Shown: positions 18,415-28,233 of the stretch, one piece after another
Position numbering within the stretch: the stretch's first letter is position 1
How the letters are laid out: the number at the start of each line of letters is the position of its first letter
From: JBCDCY01 sp039180875
GTDB lineage: Bacteria > Pseudomonadota > Alphaproteobacteria > Rhodobacterales > Rhodobacteraceae
Length of the DNA stretch: 64,000 nucleotides
Reading direction: 5' to 3'
NCBI GenBank assembly: GCA_039180875.1
Contig: JBCDCY010000007.1
Span: 62,001-126,000, forward strand
Notes under the pieces: model-generated
The model's input: only the letters and a program-made list of their open reading frames with translations
The model's database searches: none
Told to the model about the DNA's origin: nothing
Made by a program: the position numbers and the translations under genes

Positions 18415-20207
18415 GAGCCCGCTCCGATCAACACGTCGGTGGTCTCGAACCGGGTCACGTCCACCAGGCCGAGGTCGGAGATGCGGAGCTCCGGGATCAC
18501 CACGAGGGCGAGCAGCGAGTGCTGCATGAAGGCGTTGTTGAGGCGGACGCCGCAGGCCTGCATGCCCTGGGCAAGGCGATCGGCGGCGGCAGCGACCTCG
18601 GCCGCCGGGGCGTCCGACATCAGGCCGCCAATGGGCAGCGGCACGCAGGCGATCTCCTCCCCCTCGCGCCAAAGGCTCACGCCGCCGCCGATCTCGGCCA
18701 GGCGGTTGGCGGCGGCGGCCATGTCGGCCTCCGACGTGCCGACGACGATCATGTGGTGGCTGTCATGGGCGACGGTGGAGGCGAGCGCGCAGGGCAGGTC
18801 GTAGCCGAAGCCCGCGACGAAGCCGTTGCTGACGCCGCCGGTCGCCCGGTGCCGCTCAACCAGCGCGATCCGGGCAATGTCGCCGGTCAGGGCGACCTGG
18901 CCGTCGGCGACGGGCAGCTCCGCCTCCAGCGCCTTGGTGGGTGCCTGGTTCTCCACCACGCCGATGACACGGGCACGGGCGGCATTGGCGCCCGGCGGTG
19001 CGGGCACGGCGAAATCCTCGACCGCCAGGTCGCGCGCCATGCGGACGGAGCTGCGGGACGCCGCCGGCCAGGCGAACTCCGCCGGAGGGATCGTTATCGC
19101 GCCCGCCTCCGCCACCACCTGCCCCCGGGCAATCACCGTCTCGATCGGCAGGGTCGTGAGGTCCGAAGTCAGGATCAGATCGGCCCGCCGGCCCGGAGTA
19201 ATGGAGCCGATCTCGCGCTCCAATCCGAAATGGGTCGCGGTGTTCACCGTCGCCATCTGCAGCGCGATCAGCGGATCGAGCCCGCATCGGATGGCGTGGC
19301 GCACCACCCGATCCATATGCCCCTCCTCCACCAGCGTCTTGGCATAGCAATCGTCGGTACAGAGGATGAAGGAGCGGGGGTCGAGCCCCTTCTCCGTCAC
19401 CGCGGTCACCTGCGCCTCCACGTCATACCAGGCGGAGCCGAGGCGGAGCATGGCGCGCATCCCTTGGCGGACCCGGGCGACGGCGTCCTCCTCCCGCGTG
19501 CCCTCATGGTCGTCGGCCGGGCCGCCCGCCACATAGGCGTGGAAGGCCGCGCCGAGGTCGGGGGAGGCGTAGTGGCCACCCACCGTCTTGCCGGCGGCCT
19601 GGGTCGCCGCGATCTCGGCCAGCATCTTCGGATCGGCCGCAGCGACGCCCGGAAAGTTCATCATCTCACCAAGGCCGATGATGTTGGGCCAGGTCATGGC
19701 CTCGGCCACATCGTCGGGCGTGATCTCCTGCCCCGTGGTCTCGAGGCCCGGGGCCGAGGGCGCGCAGGAGGGCATCTGCACGAAGACGTTGACAGGCTGG
19801 GCCAGCGCCTCGTCATGCATCAGCCGCACGCCCGCGAGCCCCATAACGTTGGCGATCTCGTGGGGATCGACGAACATGGTCGTGGTGCCGTGGGGCGCCA
19901 CCGCCTCGACGAAGCGGGAGACGGTGAGCATGCCGCTCTCGATATGCATATGCCCGTCGCAGAGGCCGGGGACGAGGAAGCGGCCCCCCGCCTCGATCAC
20001 CGCGGTCTCCGGCCCGATCATGGCGCTGGCATCCGGGCCGCAATAGGCGAAGCGGCCGTCGGCGATGGCGAGGTCGGTGCCCGCGATCACCTCCCGCGAG
20101 TGCACGTTCACCCATTGCCCGCCCCGGACCACCATGTCGGCCTTTGCCCGTCCCGCCGCGACGGCGATCAGGCGGGCAGCAGCCTCAGGCCAGGTGGGGA
20201 GCGACAT
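18411..20207 (-). CDS. ade: Adenine deaminase
   Basis: A 598-residue amidohydrolase-superfamily enzyme that deaminates adenine to hypoxanthine. The metal-binding strand-1 motif is GLCDGHMHIESGMLTVSRF near residue 85, followed by TTTMFVDPHEIANVMG. Further ligands lie around GGHYASPDL and FILCTDDCYA. The C-terminal adenine deaminase domain has HDSHHMIVVGTSEADMAAAANRL. Upstream, a GAGAGAGGT site precedes the ATG. It is the first gene of a two-gene operon with AMP nucleosidase, placing it in purine salvage and breakdown. Confidence 0.94.
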   Translation of the reverse strand: MSLPTWPEAAARLIAVAAGRAKADMVVRGGQWVNVHSREVIAGTDLAIADGRFAYCGPDASAMIGPETAVIEAGGRFLVPGLCDGHMHIESGMLTVSRFVEAVAPHGTTTMFVDPHEIANVMGLAGVRLMHDEALAQPVNVFVQMPSCAPSAPGLETTGQEITPDDVAEAMTWPNIIGLGEMMNFPGVAAADPKMLAEIAATQAAGKTVGGHYASPDLGAAFHAYVAGGPADDHEGTREEDAVARVRQGMRAMLRLGSAWYDVEAQVTAVTEKGLDPRSFILCTDDCYAKTLVEEGHMDRVVRHAIRCGLDPLIALQMATVNTATHFGLEREIGSITPGRRADLILTSDLTTLPIETVIARGQVVAEAGAITIPPAEFAWPAASRSSVRMARDLAVEDFAVPAPPGANAARARVIGVVENQAPTKALEAELPVADGQVALTGDIARIALVERHRATGGVSNGFVAGFGYDLPCALASTVAHDSHHMIVVGTSEADMAAAANRLAEIGGGVSLWREGEEIACVPLPIGGLMSDAPAAEVAAAADRLAQGMQACGVRLNNAFMQHSLLALVVIPELRISDLGLVDVTRFETTDVLIGAGS

Positions 20208-20448
20208 CGCGACCTCTCTCGCATCTGCGGCGAAGTCAGGTTCTTATCTGCCCCATACCCCGCGGGCGCAAGCCTCGCGTCGCTGCGGGGCGCTGCACCT
20301 CTTGGTCTCAGGCCCTTCTTCGGGGCCTATGCGGCATCACTGGCGCCAGGGTTCCCTGCGAAGCCTCGGGATACCTGGCCCCAAAGCAACGCCTTGTCAG
20401 AGGCGAGCCCGCTCGCCACATGAACTCGGTGAGGGGACGTTTGTCATC

Positions 20449-20805
20449 ATGAGTAAATCGACGAAGAACGAGGCGGCTCGGACCTGGTTTCGTGGCGTCG
20501 TCACCAAAGCGCGTGCGCGGGGCACCACGGCGGTGCGGCGCTTCCTGGCGACCGGAATTGGAGGCGCCATCGCGCTGCTCCTGCTGGCCGGTATCGCTCG
20601 GCTGCTTGCCGGGCCGGTCGCCGATCCTCTGGCAGTGGCGGCGTTCGCCGGTGGGGTGGGCTTTCTGCTCGGTGGTCTCGGCGGGCTGCAGGTGCCGCTC
20701 GACGGGCCGCCGGACGATCTCCGCATGATCGTCGCCAGCGGCTGCGACACCGCCTTCAACGTCTTGACGCATCTGCTCGACAGCATCGTCAGCGGCGCCT
20801 GCTGA
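20449..20805 (+). CDS. Small hypothetical membrane protein
   Basis: No family is recognised. The 118-residue product has a basic N-terminus (TKARARGTTAVRRFLATG) followed by two hydrophobic segments at about residues 37-54 and 63-80, the second Gly-rich (AAFAGGVGFLLGGLGGL). The C-terminal third, DLRMIVASGCDTAFNVLTHL, is amphipathic. It is probably a two-span inner-membrane protein. The gene is convergent with ureG, ending 9 bp from it. The start ATG follows a GAGGGGA stretch about 12 bases upstream. The upstream 240 bp holds no other gene, only a small AGGCCC/GGGCCT hairpin near 20310. Confidence 0.55.
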   Translation: MSKSTKNEAARTWFRGVVTKARARGTTAVRRFLATGIGGAIALLLLAGIARLLAGPVADPLAVAAFAGGVGFLLGGLGGLQVPLDGPPDDLRMIVASGCDTAFNVLTHLLDSIVSGAC

Positions 20806-20814
20806 AGCCCGCGA

Positions 20815-21450
20815 CTACTCCGCGGCTTCGGGCACAGGGAGCCCGCCTAGGCTGCCGATCAGCGCGACGATTTCGGCCACGCCCTCGCGCCGGCGGAGGT
20901 TGGCGAACACCGTGGGCAGGTCGCCGCGCATGCGGGCGGCATCGCGGCGCATGACCTCGAGGGAGGCGCCGACATGGGGCGCGAGCTCCGTCTTGTTGAC
21001 GATCAGGATGTCGGAGCGGGTGATGGCCGGCCCGCCCTTCCGCGGGATCTCTTCCCCGGCGCAGACGTCGATGACGTAGATCGTGAGATCCGCAAGCTCC
21101 GGCGAGAACGTGGCCGCCAGGTTGTCGCCACCCGACTCGATGAACACCAGATCCAGGTCCGGGTGGCGGGCCCGGAGATCGGCCAGGGCCGCGAGGTTGA
21201 TCGAGGCGTCCTCTCGGATCGCGGTGTGTGGACAGCCCCCGGTCTCCACCCCCACGATCCGGTCAGAGGCGAGGACTTGGGCGCGGGTCAGCGCCTCTGC
21301 GTCCTCTCGCGTGTAGATGTCGTTGGTGATGGCGGCGAGGGAGTGGTGCGGGCCCATCGCCCGGCAAAGCTCCGTCGTCAATGTCGTCTTGCCGGCGCCC
21401 ACCGGGCCGCCGATGCCGACGCGGAGGGGGCCGTTCGGGGAATGGGTCAT
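20815..21450 (-). CDS. ureG: Urease accessory GTPase UreG
   Basis: UreG hydrolyses GTP to drive nickel delivery into urease. The 211-residue protein has the P-loop GIGGPVGAGKTTL near residue 13, the ITNDIYTREDAE segment, the nickel-binding Cys-Pro-His in ETGGCPHTAIRED, and the G-domain motifs FIESGGDN and IVNKTEL. It is the last gene of the urease operon and its ATG overlaps the ureF stop by four bases. All expected residues are present. Confidence 0.97.
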   Translation of the reverse strand: MTHSPNGPLRVGIGGPVGAGKTTLTTELCRAMGPHHSLAAITNDIYTREDAEALTRAQVLASDRIVGVETGGCPHTAIREDASINLAALADLRARHPDLDLVFIESGGDNLAATFSPELADLTIYVIDVCAGEEIPRKGGPAITRSDILIVNKTELAPHVGASLEVMRRDAARMRGDLPTVFANLRRREGVAEIVALIGSLGGLPVPEAAE

Positions 21451-22154
21451 GAGCGGAAGAGCCTTGTGTGCTGTGTTTCGTGCTGCATCGAGGCGATGTC
21501 GGCGGCGAAGGCGGCGCTGCCGATGTCGTCGAGGCCTGCCGCCTCGGCCCGCCGCGCCAGCGCCGCGCAGTGGCGGAGCAGACCGGCGAGCTGGCGCTGC
21601 CCGTCCGTCTGGCCGATGGGGACGAGGCGGATGCCGGCGCTGATCAGGTTGCTCGCGAAGGCTTGGAGGTAAAGCGGCAGCAGCGCGCTGAGCGGGATGC
21701 CCGCCGCGGCGGCCGCCCGGCCGAGGGCGACGGGATAGGGCGCGGGGATAGTATCGATCCCCCAGGCGGACGCCGTGACCTCGGCGAAGGCGCGGCCCTG
21801 GGCCATGGTTTCGAGATGACGCTCGGCCGAGGGGGCAAGGGCCTCGGCCAGTTCGGCGATCTCGGCATCCGCCGGATCCCGGTAGGCATGGGCAAGGAGA
21901 ACGGCATCGGTCCAGCCAGCCCCGTGGGCGAGGACGCCACCCACCCAGGCGCCCAGGCTCGCGGGGTCGTGCACGTTCCCGGCTTCGACGGCGCGCTCCA
22001 GCCCGTGGGAGTAGGTGTAGGCCCCCACCGGATAGGACGGGGAGAGCCAGGCGTGCAGCAAGGCCGCCGCGTCCCGGACTTGATCCGGGTCCTCTTCGCC
22101 CTGGGGGAGGTCCCGGACCAGGTCCGGGACGGCGTTGGGATGGTCGTCAGCCAT
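21447..22154 (-). CDS. ureF: Urease accessory protein UreF
   Basis: UreF acts with UreD and UreG in the activation complex that loads nickel into urease. The 235-residue product shows LHAWLSPSYPVGAYTYSHGLERAVEAG in pieces near residue 35, the family hallmark, and is all-helical afterwards, with LPLYLQAFASNLISAGIRLVPIGQTDGQ. The ATG used (MADDHPNAV) overlaps the end of ureE by eight bases; an upstream in-frame start would run further into ureE. The C-terminal MQHETQHTRLFRS is typical and contacts UreG. Confidence 0.95.
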   Translation of the reverse strand: MADDHPNAVPDLVRDLPQGEEDPDQVRDAAALLHAWLSPSYPVGAYTYSHGLERAVEAGNVHDPASLGAWVGGVLAHGAGWTDAVLLAHAYRDPADAEIAELAEALAPSAERHLETMAQGRAFAEVTASAWGIDTIPAPYPVALGRAAAAAGIPLSALLPLYLQAFASNLISAGIRLVPIGQTDGQRQLAGLLRHCAALARRAEAAGLDDIGSAAFAADIASMQHETQHTRLFRS

Positions 22155-22668
22155 GGCGGCCCGGAATATGGGCGTTCGGGTCGGCATGGGCGTCGTGGGC
22201 GTGGCTGTGGCCATGGGTGCGGCCATGACCGTAGGCGCCCCGCTCCGGCGTAAACGGCGCTTCCACATGGCTGATCTCGGCGCCGAGGCCGCGAAGCATG
22301 TCCTCGAGCACGTGGTCGCGCTGGATCAGCAGGTGGTCGGACGCCACGTGGCACGGCGTGTGGCGGTTGCCGATATGCCAGGCGAGGCGGGCTAGGGGGC
22401 CGCGGACCTCGGCCAAGGGCTCGGCCGCCGCACGAATGAGCACTTCGCGCCCGTCCTCCAGCACCAGCGCGCCGCCATCGGGCAGCTCCATCGCCTCGGC
22501 AAGGTCGAGGAGGAGCGCCATGCCCCCCTCCGTCGTCAGCAGCCCGCGCCGGCGATAGCGCATCTCGTACGTGAGGCGGAGCGTGTCGCTCGGCGCGCCC
22601 GCGACGGGGAGGATCTGGCGAACGGTGGGCGTGCCGGCCGCCATCTCAGGCGTCCCGACCCGGGACAT
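22147..22668 (-). CDS. ureE: Urease accessory metallochaperone UreE
   Basis: UreE carries nickel to the UreDFG complex. The 173-residue protein has the N-terminal peptide-binding domain (LRLTYEMRYRRRGLLTTEGG) and the central metal-binding domain (LAWHIGNRHTPCHV). A His-rich tail (HGRTHGHSHAHDAHAD) is expected to bind several metal ions. It starts 3 bp after the preceding small gene and overlaps ureF, consistent with one transcript. An internal ATG nine codons later is a possible alternative start. Confidence 0.94.
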   Translation of the reverse strand: MSRVGTPEMAAGTPTVRQILPVAGAPSDTLRLTYEMRYRRRGLLTTEGGMALLLDLAEAMELPDGGALVLEDGREVLIRAAAEPLAEVRGPLARLAWHIGNRHTPCHVASDHLLIQRDHVLEDMLRGLGAEISHVEAPFTPERGAYGHGRTHGHSHAHDAHADPNAHIPGRHG

Positions 22669-22671
22669 GGC

Positions 22672-22881
22672 CTAGCCGAGATGGCGGCGAAAGGTCTCGC
22701 GCACCAGCGTCTCGCGGCTGAGGCCGCGGGCCTGCAACTCCGCATCCGAAAGCATCGTCGCGCGCCGCACCTCGAAGGCCGCGCGCTGGGCCTGGCGCGT
22801 TTCCTCCATCAAATCCGCCGCCAGCTGGGCGATGGCGCGGACGGGGGACGACCAGCGCCCCGAAAATCCTGTCTGCAGCAT
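22672..22881 (-). CDS. Small DUF1127-like protein in the urease operon
   Basis: A 69-residue protein whose second half, ATMLSDAELQARGLSRETLV, resembles the DUF1127 motif seen in small alphaproteobacterial RNA-linked proteins, although the match is partial. It has no signal or membrane segment. A TTGGGAGA ribosome site precedes the ATG. It follows a 114-bp AT-richer spacer after ureC that contains a likely promoter and a palindrome, and it ends 3 bp before ureE. It may be the first gene of a sub-operon ureE-F-G. Function is unknown. Confidence 0.65.
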   Translation of the reverse strand: MLQTGFSGRWSSPVRAIAQLAADLMEETRQAQRAAFEVRRATMLSDAELQARGLSRETLVRETFRRHLG

Positions 22882-22912
22882 GGGGTGTCTCCCAACCTAC
22901 GATCTGATGTCG

Positions 22913-22941
22913 AAGATAGGGATGTGTACGATCGCATGCAA
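22913..22941 (-). promoter_or_regulatory. Predicted sigma-70-type promoter inside the urease operon
   Basis: On the minus strand TTGCAT and TATCTT are separated by 17 bp, about 32 bp before the small gene's ATG. The spacer is AT-richer than its surroundings. This would give ureE-F-G independent transcription. Confidence 0.5.
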
Positions 22942-22961
22942 TAGCATATCGCGGTATGCTA
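22942..22961. promoter_or_regulatory. Inverted repeat abutting the -35 box, possible operator
   Basis: TAGCATA and TATGCTA form perfect 7-bp arms around a 6-bp spacer. The palindrome touches the predicted -35 hexamer, a usual place for an activator site. The binding protein is unknown. Confidence 0.45.
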
Positions 22962-22995
22962 CTATGTCCACGGCGCATGGCTGGGCTGGGTTTGG

Positions 22996-24705
<1,710 letters not shown>

Positions 24706-24743
24706 GGGCGCTGCGCCTCAGTCAGATGGTCTGCCAAGGGAAT

Positions 24744-24833
24744 GCTGGCGTCGTGTTACCCGCCGCCAGCGACTGTTCTCCGGTGCGCCAGCACCGGATC
24801 GCGCCCGACCCGCCCCCCAAGGGCGGGCGCGAT
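24744..24833. other. Three consecutive hairpins between CMD gene and ureC
   Basis: GCTGGCG/CGCCAGC (24744-24770), CCGGTGC/GCACCGG (24780-24797) and ATCGCGCC/GGCGCGAT with an inner CGCCC/GGGCG stem (24798-24833) follow one another in a 203-bp spacer of the urease operon. No T-run follows, so they are more likely mRNA processing or stability elements, or a repeat element, than terminators. Confidence 0.55.
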
Positions 24834-24908
24834 TGCGCCCACCCTCGGGTCCGGCGCGATCCTCGTCGCCGGGTCGCAGCAGTACAGGCGTGCTTGGCGC
24901 GGATACCG

Positions 24909-25313
24909 TCATGCGCCCACCTCGAACTCCGGGTCCACCGGCACCTGCAGCGCCGTCGCCAGCGCATTCGTCTGGCTCGCCATGGCGATGACGGCGAGGA
25001 GGTCGGCGTACTGCGCCTCCGTCATGCTCTTGGCGCGCGCGGCGGCGGTGTGGGAGTGGACGCAGTAGCTGCAACCGTTGGCGGTGGAGACGGCGATGTA
25101 GATGAGCTCCTTCGTCAGCGGATCGAGCCCGTCGGTGGGGCCCATCACCACCTTGGCCCGCTCCCAGGTCTGGCGGAGCAGTGCGGGATCCGCCGCAAGG
25201 GCCCGCCAGAAGACGTTGATGAAGTCCGTCCCCCGCGTCGCGCGGATATCGGCGAAGACCGCGGCGACCTCGCCCGTGGCCTCCGCGTCGGAGACGAGGG
25301 GGACGGTCGCCAT
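24909..25313 (-). CDS. Carboxymuconolactone decarboxylase (AhpD-like) family protein
   Basis: A 134-residue all-helical protein of the CMD/AhpD superfamily. The redox motif NGCSYCVHSHTA gives the CxxC plus downstream His typical of AhpD-like alkylhydroperoxidases, preceded by PLTKELIYIAVS. Such proteins reduce peroxides or serve as small decarboxylases; the role here is not known. Its ATG overlaps the stop of the preceding remnant gene by one base. It lies between ureB and ureC, an unusual site for this family. Confidence 0.82.
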   Translation of the reverse strand: MATVPLVSDAEATGEVAAVFADIRATRGTDFINVFWRALAADPALLRQTWERAKVVMGPTDGLDPLTKELIYIAVSTANGCSYCVHSHTAAARAKSMTEAQYADLLAVIAMASQTNALATALQVPVDPEFEVGA

Positions 25314-25489
25314 CAGACCAGCGCCAGGATGCGCGCCGGCCCGCCCGAGCCGCCGGCATGTTTCGGCGTGCCGGCGATCAGCGTGGCCCCGGCGGCCACG
25401 GTAAGCACCGCGGCGGGGGCGGCCTTGAAAGGGTCGCGGCGCGACAGCATCCGCGACTTCACACGGTCGGTGACGCAGGCATGGCACAT
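25313..25489 (-). pseudogene. Probable internally deleted cyclase-family gene (Tat signal joined to C-terminus)
   Basis: This 58-codon frame starts MCHACVTDRVKSRMLSRRDP, the kind of N-terminus with a twin-arginine SRRDxFK motif that I recall from exported cyclase/kynurenine-formamidase-like proteins. It ends AGTPKHAGGSGGPARILALV, which resembles the C-terminus of the same family. The middle of about 200 residues, including the metal-binding HxGTHxD motif, is absent. The simplest reading is an in-frame internal deletion. GGCCGCC occurs on both sides of the apparent junction. A good ribosome site (GGGAGAAG) remains, so a small secreted peptide could still be made. Confidence 0.5.
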
Positions 25490-25514
25490 GGGTCTTCTCC
25501 CTGGTGGTGTCCGT

Positions 25515-25820
25515 CTAAAGCGGCCCCTGGATCTGCTGGTTGAAGCCAAAGACGCGCCGCTCGCCTGCATAGGGGATAAGCTGCACGCTGCGGCGCTGCC
25601 CGGGCTCGAAGCGCACGGCGGTGCCGGCCGGGATGTCGAGCCGATGGCCCCGCGCGGCCCCTCGGTCGAAGTCGAGCGCGGCGTTCGCCTCGGCGAAGTG
25701 ATAGTGGCTGCCGACCTGCACCGGCCGGTCGCCGGTATTGGCGACCTCGAGGGTGATGGCGTCGCGCCCTTCGTTGAGCGTGATGTCGCCGTCGGCGCAG
25801 AAGAGCTCTCCCGGGATCAT
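25515..25820 (-). CDS. ureB: Urease beta subunit UreB
   Basis: A 101-residue structural subunit of urease. It shows MIPGELFCADGDITLNEGRD, the central VQVGSHYHFAEANAALDFDR, and the C-terminal RRVFGFNQQIQGPL, all family hallmarks. The ATG is preferred over an in-frame start 13 codons upstream because the family begins here. It is separated from ureA by a membrane-protein gene, rather than adjoining or fused to it as usual. Confidence 0.96.
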   Translation of the reverse strand: MIPGELFCADGDITLNEGRDAITLEVANTGDRPVQVGSHYHFAEANAALDFDRGAARGHRLDIPAGTAVRFEPGQRRSVQLIPYAGERRVFGFNQQIQGPL

Positions 25821-25833
25821 CGATGGTCCTTTC

Positions 25834-26289
25834 TCAGCTCGACGGCGCAGGCGGGACATAGACCCACCAAAAGTAGAGCGTAACGCAGGTGGCCAGGACC
25901 CAGAGCGCGGTCGTGGTGGTCTCGATCAAGCGCATCTGCAAGCCGCCGGCTCGCCCAAAGCAGCGCTGGAAGCCGAAATCGGCCTGAGCGGTCAGGGTTC
26001 CCTCGACCCGGCGCAGGTAGGCCGCGACCTCAGTCATCACCAGGTAGATCGACAGGCAGCGCAAGGCCGCGAGGATCACGATCGCCGCCGGCAGGGCGCT
26101 CAGCACCTCGGACTGATCGCCGGCAAAGACCGGCAGACCGGTGTAGAGGAAAGCGACCACCCCCGCCGCGCCGGCGATGGCCAGGCGCTCGGTCTGCACG
26201 ATGCTCTGGTAGTAGCTCATCAGGTCGCCGGACAATCGGTCGTACTCGCGGCTGAAGAAGGCCCGGTCATCCTCGCTGATCGCGCTCAT
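25834..26289 (-). CDS. Hypothetical membrane protein between ureA and ureB
   Basis: No named family is recognised. The 151-residue product begins with a charged segment (EDDRAFFSREYDRLSGDLMSYY) and has three hydrophobic spans at about residues 29-49, 56-78 and 127-146. Its ATG overlaps the ureA stop by four bases and its stop lies 13 bp before ureB, so it is firmly embedded in the urease operon. A link to urea or ammonia transport is possible by position only; it does not resemble UreI, UT-type urea channels or HupE/UreJ nickel transporters. Confidence 0.7.
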   Translation of the reverse strand: MSAISEDDRAFFSREYDRLSGDLMSYYQSIVQTERLAIAGAAGVVAFLYTGLPVFAGDQSEVLSALPAAIVILAALRCLSIYLVMTEVAAYLRRVEGTLTAQADFGFQRCFGRAGGLQMRLIETTTTALWVLATCVTLYFWWVYVPPAPSS

Positions 26290-26588
26290 CGGATCGGCTC
26301 GTGCACGGTGACGAGCTTGGTGCCGTCGGGGAACGTGGCCTCGACCTGCACCTCGTGGATCATCTCCGGCACGCCTTCCATGCACTCGGCGCGGGTGATG
26401 ACATGGGCGCCTGCCTCCATCAGATCGGCGACGGAGCGGCCGTCGCGCGCGCCCTCCACCACGAAATCGGTGATCAGCGCGATGGCTTCGGGATGGTTGA
26501 GCTTCACGCCGCGGGCCAGACGCCCCCTTGCCACCATGGCGGCGACGGAGACCAGAAGCTTGTCCTTTTCCCGCGGGGTGAGCTGCAT
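26286..26588 (-). CDS. ureA: Urease gamma subunit UreA
   Basis: The 100-residue gamma subunit, with MQLTPREKDKLLVSVAAMVA at the start, RGVKLNHPEAIALITDFVVEGARDG in the middle and VQVEATFPDGTKLVTVHEPI at the end. These are near-invariant in bacterial urease. It lies 9 bp after ureD and its stop overlaps the ATG of a membrane-protein gene. Confidence 0.97.
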   Translation of the reverse strand: MQLTPREKDKLLVSVAAMVARGRLARGVKLNHPEAIALITDFVVEGARDGRSVADLMEAGAHVITRAECMEGVPEMIHEVQVEATFPDGTKLVTVHEPIR

Positions 26589-26597
26589 CGTGACCTC

Positions 26598-27443
26598 TCA
26601 GATCGACCAGACCCGGGGAAGGGCATCGGGTAGGATCGCATCGACCGCGCGGACCAGGCGATGGCGGAGCGCCGCGCCGTCGGGCGCCAGCAGGCGGGCG
26701 ATCAGCAGGCCGTCCCGCAGGCTCGCCCCACCCGCCGGGCCGAGGGCGGCGCGGAGCGGCTGCAACCGCGCCTCCGCATCCGGGGCGGCGTAGAGCAGCG
26801 TCGCGGCCGCCAGGTGGCCGGCGAAGGTGGCGGGCCCGGCGGTCGCCGCCGCGATGTCGCCGGACAGGCGCAACGCCTCGGCAAAGACCAGCCGACCGGC
26901 CCGGCGAATGCGCCAGTGATCGCGGAGCGTCGCCTCCGCCACCCGCTCCCCCATTGCCAGACGGCCGAGCACCAGACCCTCCACCAGCAGCAGCCGTGCG
27001 TCGGCGGCAAGCTCCACCTCGATCCGGCGGCGGAGCGCGGCGCGGTCGAAGACGATGGTCTCCTGCGGCAGCCAGATGAGCGTCGCGCCGGCGTCGGCGG
27101 TGAGGCGGATGTCGACCGCCGCCTCCGACCCCGGCGGCGCGCGGTAGAGCCGCTCCGCCGCCTGGCTGGTCACGGTGAGCTCGGCGCCGGCCTCCGCCCG
27201 CACCTCAACCGACAGCCGGTCGCCGCCGGTCAGCCCGCCCGCGGTGTTGAGCAGAACCGCCTCCATCCGTGCCGGACGCCCAGGCAGCAGACACTTGAGC
27301 GCGCCGCGCTGGTAGAGCCGGCGAAGCCGCGTGCGCCCAACCTCGTCCGGTGCGACCTGCAGGCGCGCGGCCCCCTCTGCCCGCGGCACGGCGGCAGGGT
27401 CGAAGCGGGGCCGCGGAGGGGGCGCGGGGGCGTCGAGAGCCAT
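26598..27443 (-). CDS. ureD: Urease accessory protein UreD
   Basis: UreD (also UreH) is the scaffold that binds apo-urease and recruits UreF and UreG. The 281-residue product has LNTAGGLTGGDRLSVEV, TSQAAERLYRA and IWLPQETIVFDRAALRRRIEVEL, the characteristic family segments. It is the first gene of the urease operon. The start is uncertain: ATG at 27443 was chosen since the extra ten residues from 27473 (MACEVRDAPP) have no ribosome site and are not family-like. Confidence 0.94.
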   Translation of the reverse strand: MALDAPAPPPRPRFDPAAVPRAEGAARLQVAPDEVGRTRLRRLYQRGALKCLLPGRPARMEAVLLNTAGGLTGGDRLSVEVRAEAGAELTVTSQAAERLYRAPPGSEAAVDIRLTADAGATLIWLPQETIVFDRAALRRRIEVELAADARLLLVEGLVLGRLAMGERVAEATLRDHWRIRRAGRLVFAEALRLSGDIAAATAGPATFAGHLAAATLLYAAPDAEARLQPLRAALGPAGGASLRDGLLIARLLAPDGAALRHRLVRAVDAILPDALPRVWSI

Positions 27444-27529
27444 GGGCGGAGCGTCCCGAACCTCGCAAGCCATTGCAAGGAAAAGCCGCCCGCCGCACCT
27501 TCCCCGGACCCGAACTGCCTATGTCATAG

Positions 27530-28033
27530 TCAGTCGTGGGCGATCATGCGCATCACCGCGACCATCACGATGCCGTAGAGCACGTGGCCGATCAGCGCGA
27601 CCCAGGTGATTCCGGTAAAGCCGAGGAAGAAGGACAGCCCGGCGATCGAGGTGATGCCGCCGATGGCGAAGACCCACAGGCCGAAACCATAAATCGCCGA
27701 CGGTAGGAACCAGCCGCCGACACCGCCCGTCACCCGCTGCCAGATCGGGTTGAAGATGTAGAGCCAGCCGACCGGGTAGCCGATCAGCCCGACCAAGTAG
27801 AAGTGCATGAAGTAGCCGGCGAAATTGTTGTTGGGCAGGCCGAGCGTGCCGAGCAGGCTGCGCGCCAGGCCGTGGGGCGAGAGATTGGCCCAGCCGATGC
27901 CCGGGCTGATGACCTGGCCCCAGAAGTCGAAGGCGGTGGTGGCGACCGCCCCGGCGATGAACATCATGCCGATCGTGGCGGCGTTCAGTCGCGGCATCGT
28001 GCGGCCGGTGGAGATCTCACTGGTTGTCGTCAT
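27530..28033 (-). CDS. Hypothetical multi-span membrane protein
   Basis: I do not recognise a characterised family. The 167-residue protein has about four to five hydrophobic spans, including GMMFIAGAVATTAFDFW, FYLVGLIGYPVGWLYIF, IYGFGLWVFAIGGITSIAG and ITWVALIGHVLYGIVMV. The start has a GGAAG ribosome site eight bases upstream. It is upstream of the urease operon on the same strand with a 86-bp gap, so it may be a separate unit. The 200 bp between it and purD holds no gene that I can see. Confidence 0.7.
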   Translation of the reverse strand: MTTTSEISTGRTMPRLNAATIGMMFIAGAVATTAFDFWGQVISPGIGWANLSPHGLARSLLGTLGLPNNNFAGYFMHFYLVGLIGYPVGWLYIFNPIWQRVTGGVGGWFLPSAIYGFGLWVFAIGGITSIAGLSFFLGFTGITWVALIGHVLYGIVMVAVMRMIAHD

Positions 28034-28233
28034 CAGAGGCTTCCGTTTTCGCGATCAGGGATCTTCCTGACGGTATGCAATGGCGCACGATTGCGCCCGG
28101 CTGACGTTGCATGTGCACTGTCCGGGCCCGCGTTCAAGCCACAAATCGCTACTGAGTGGCCAACTTCCGCCGCGGCGACGCGCTTACAGCGCAAATCAGT
28201 TGCCCAGTGAGATTTTCGTTCCAGGCCATGGCC

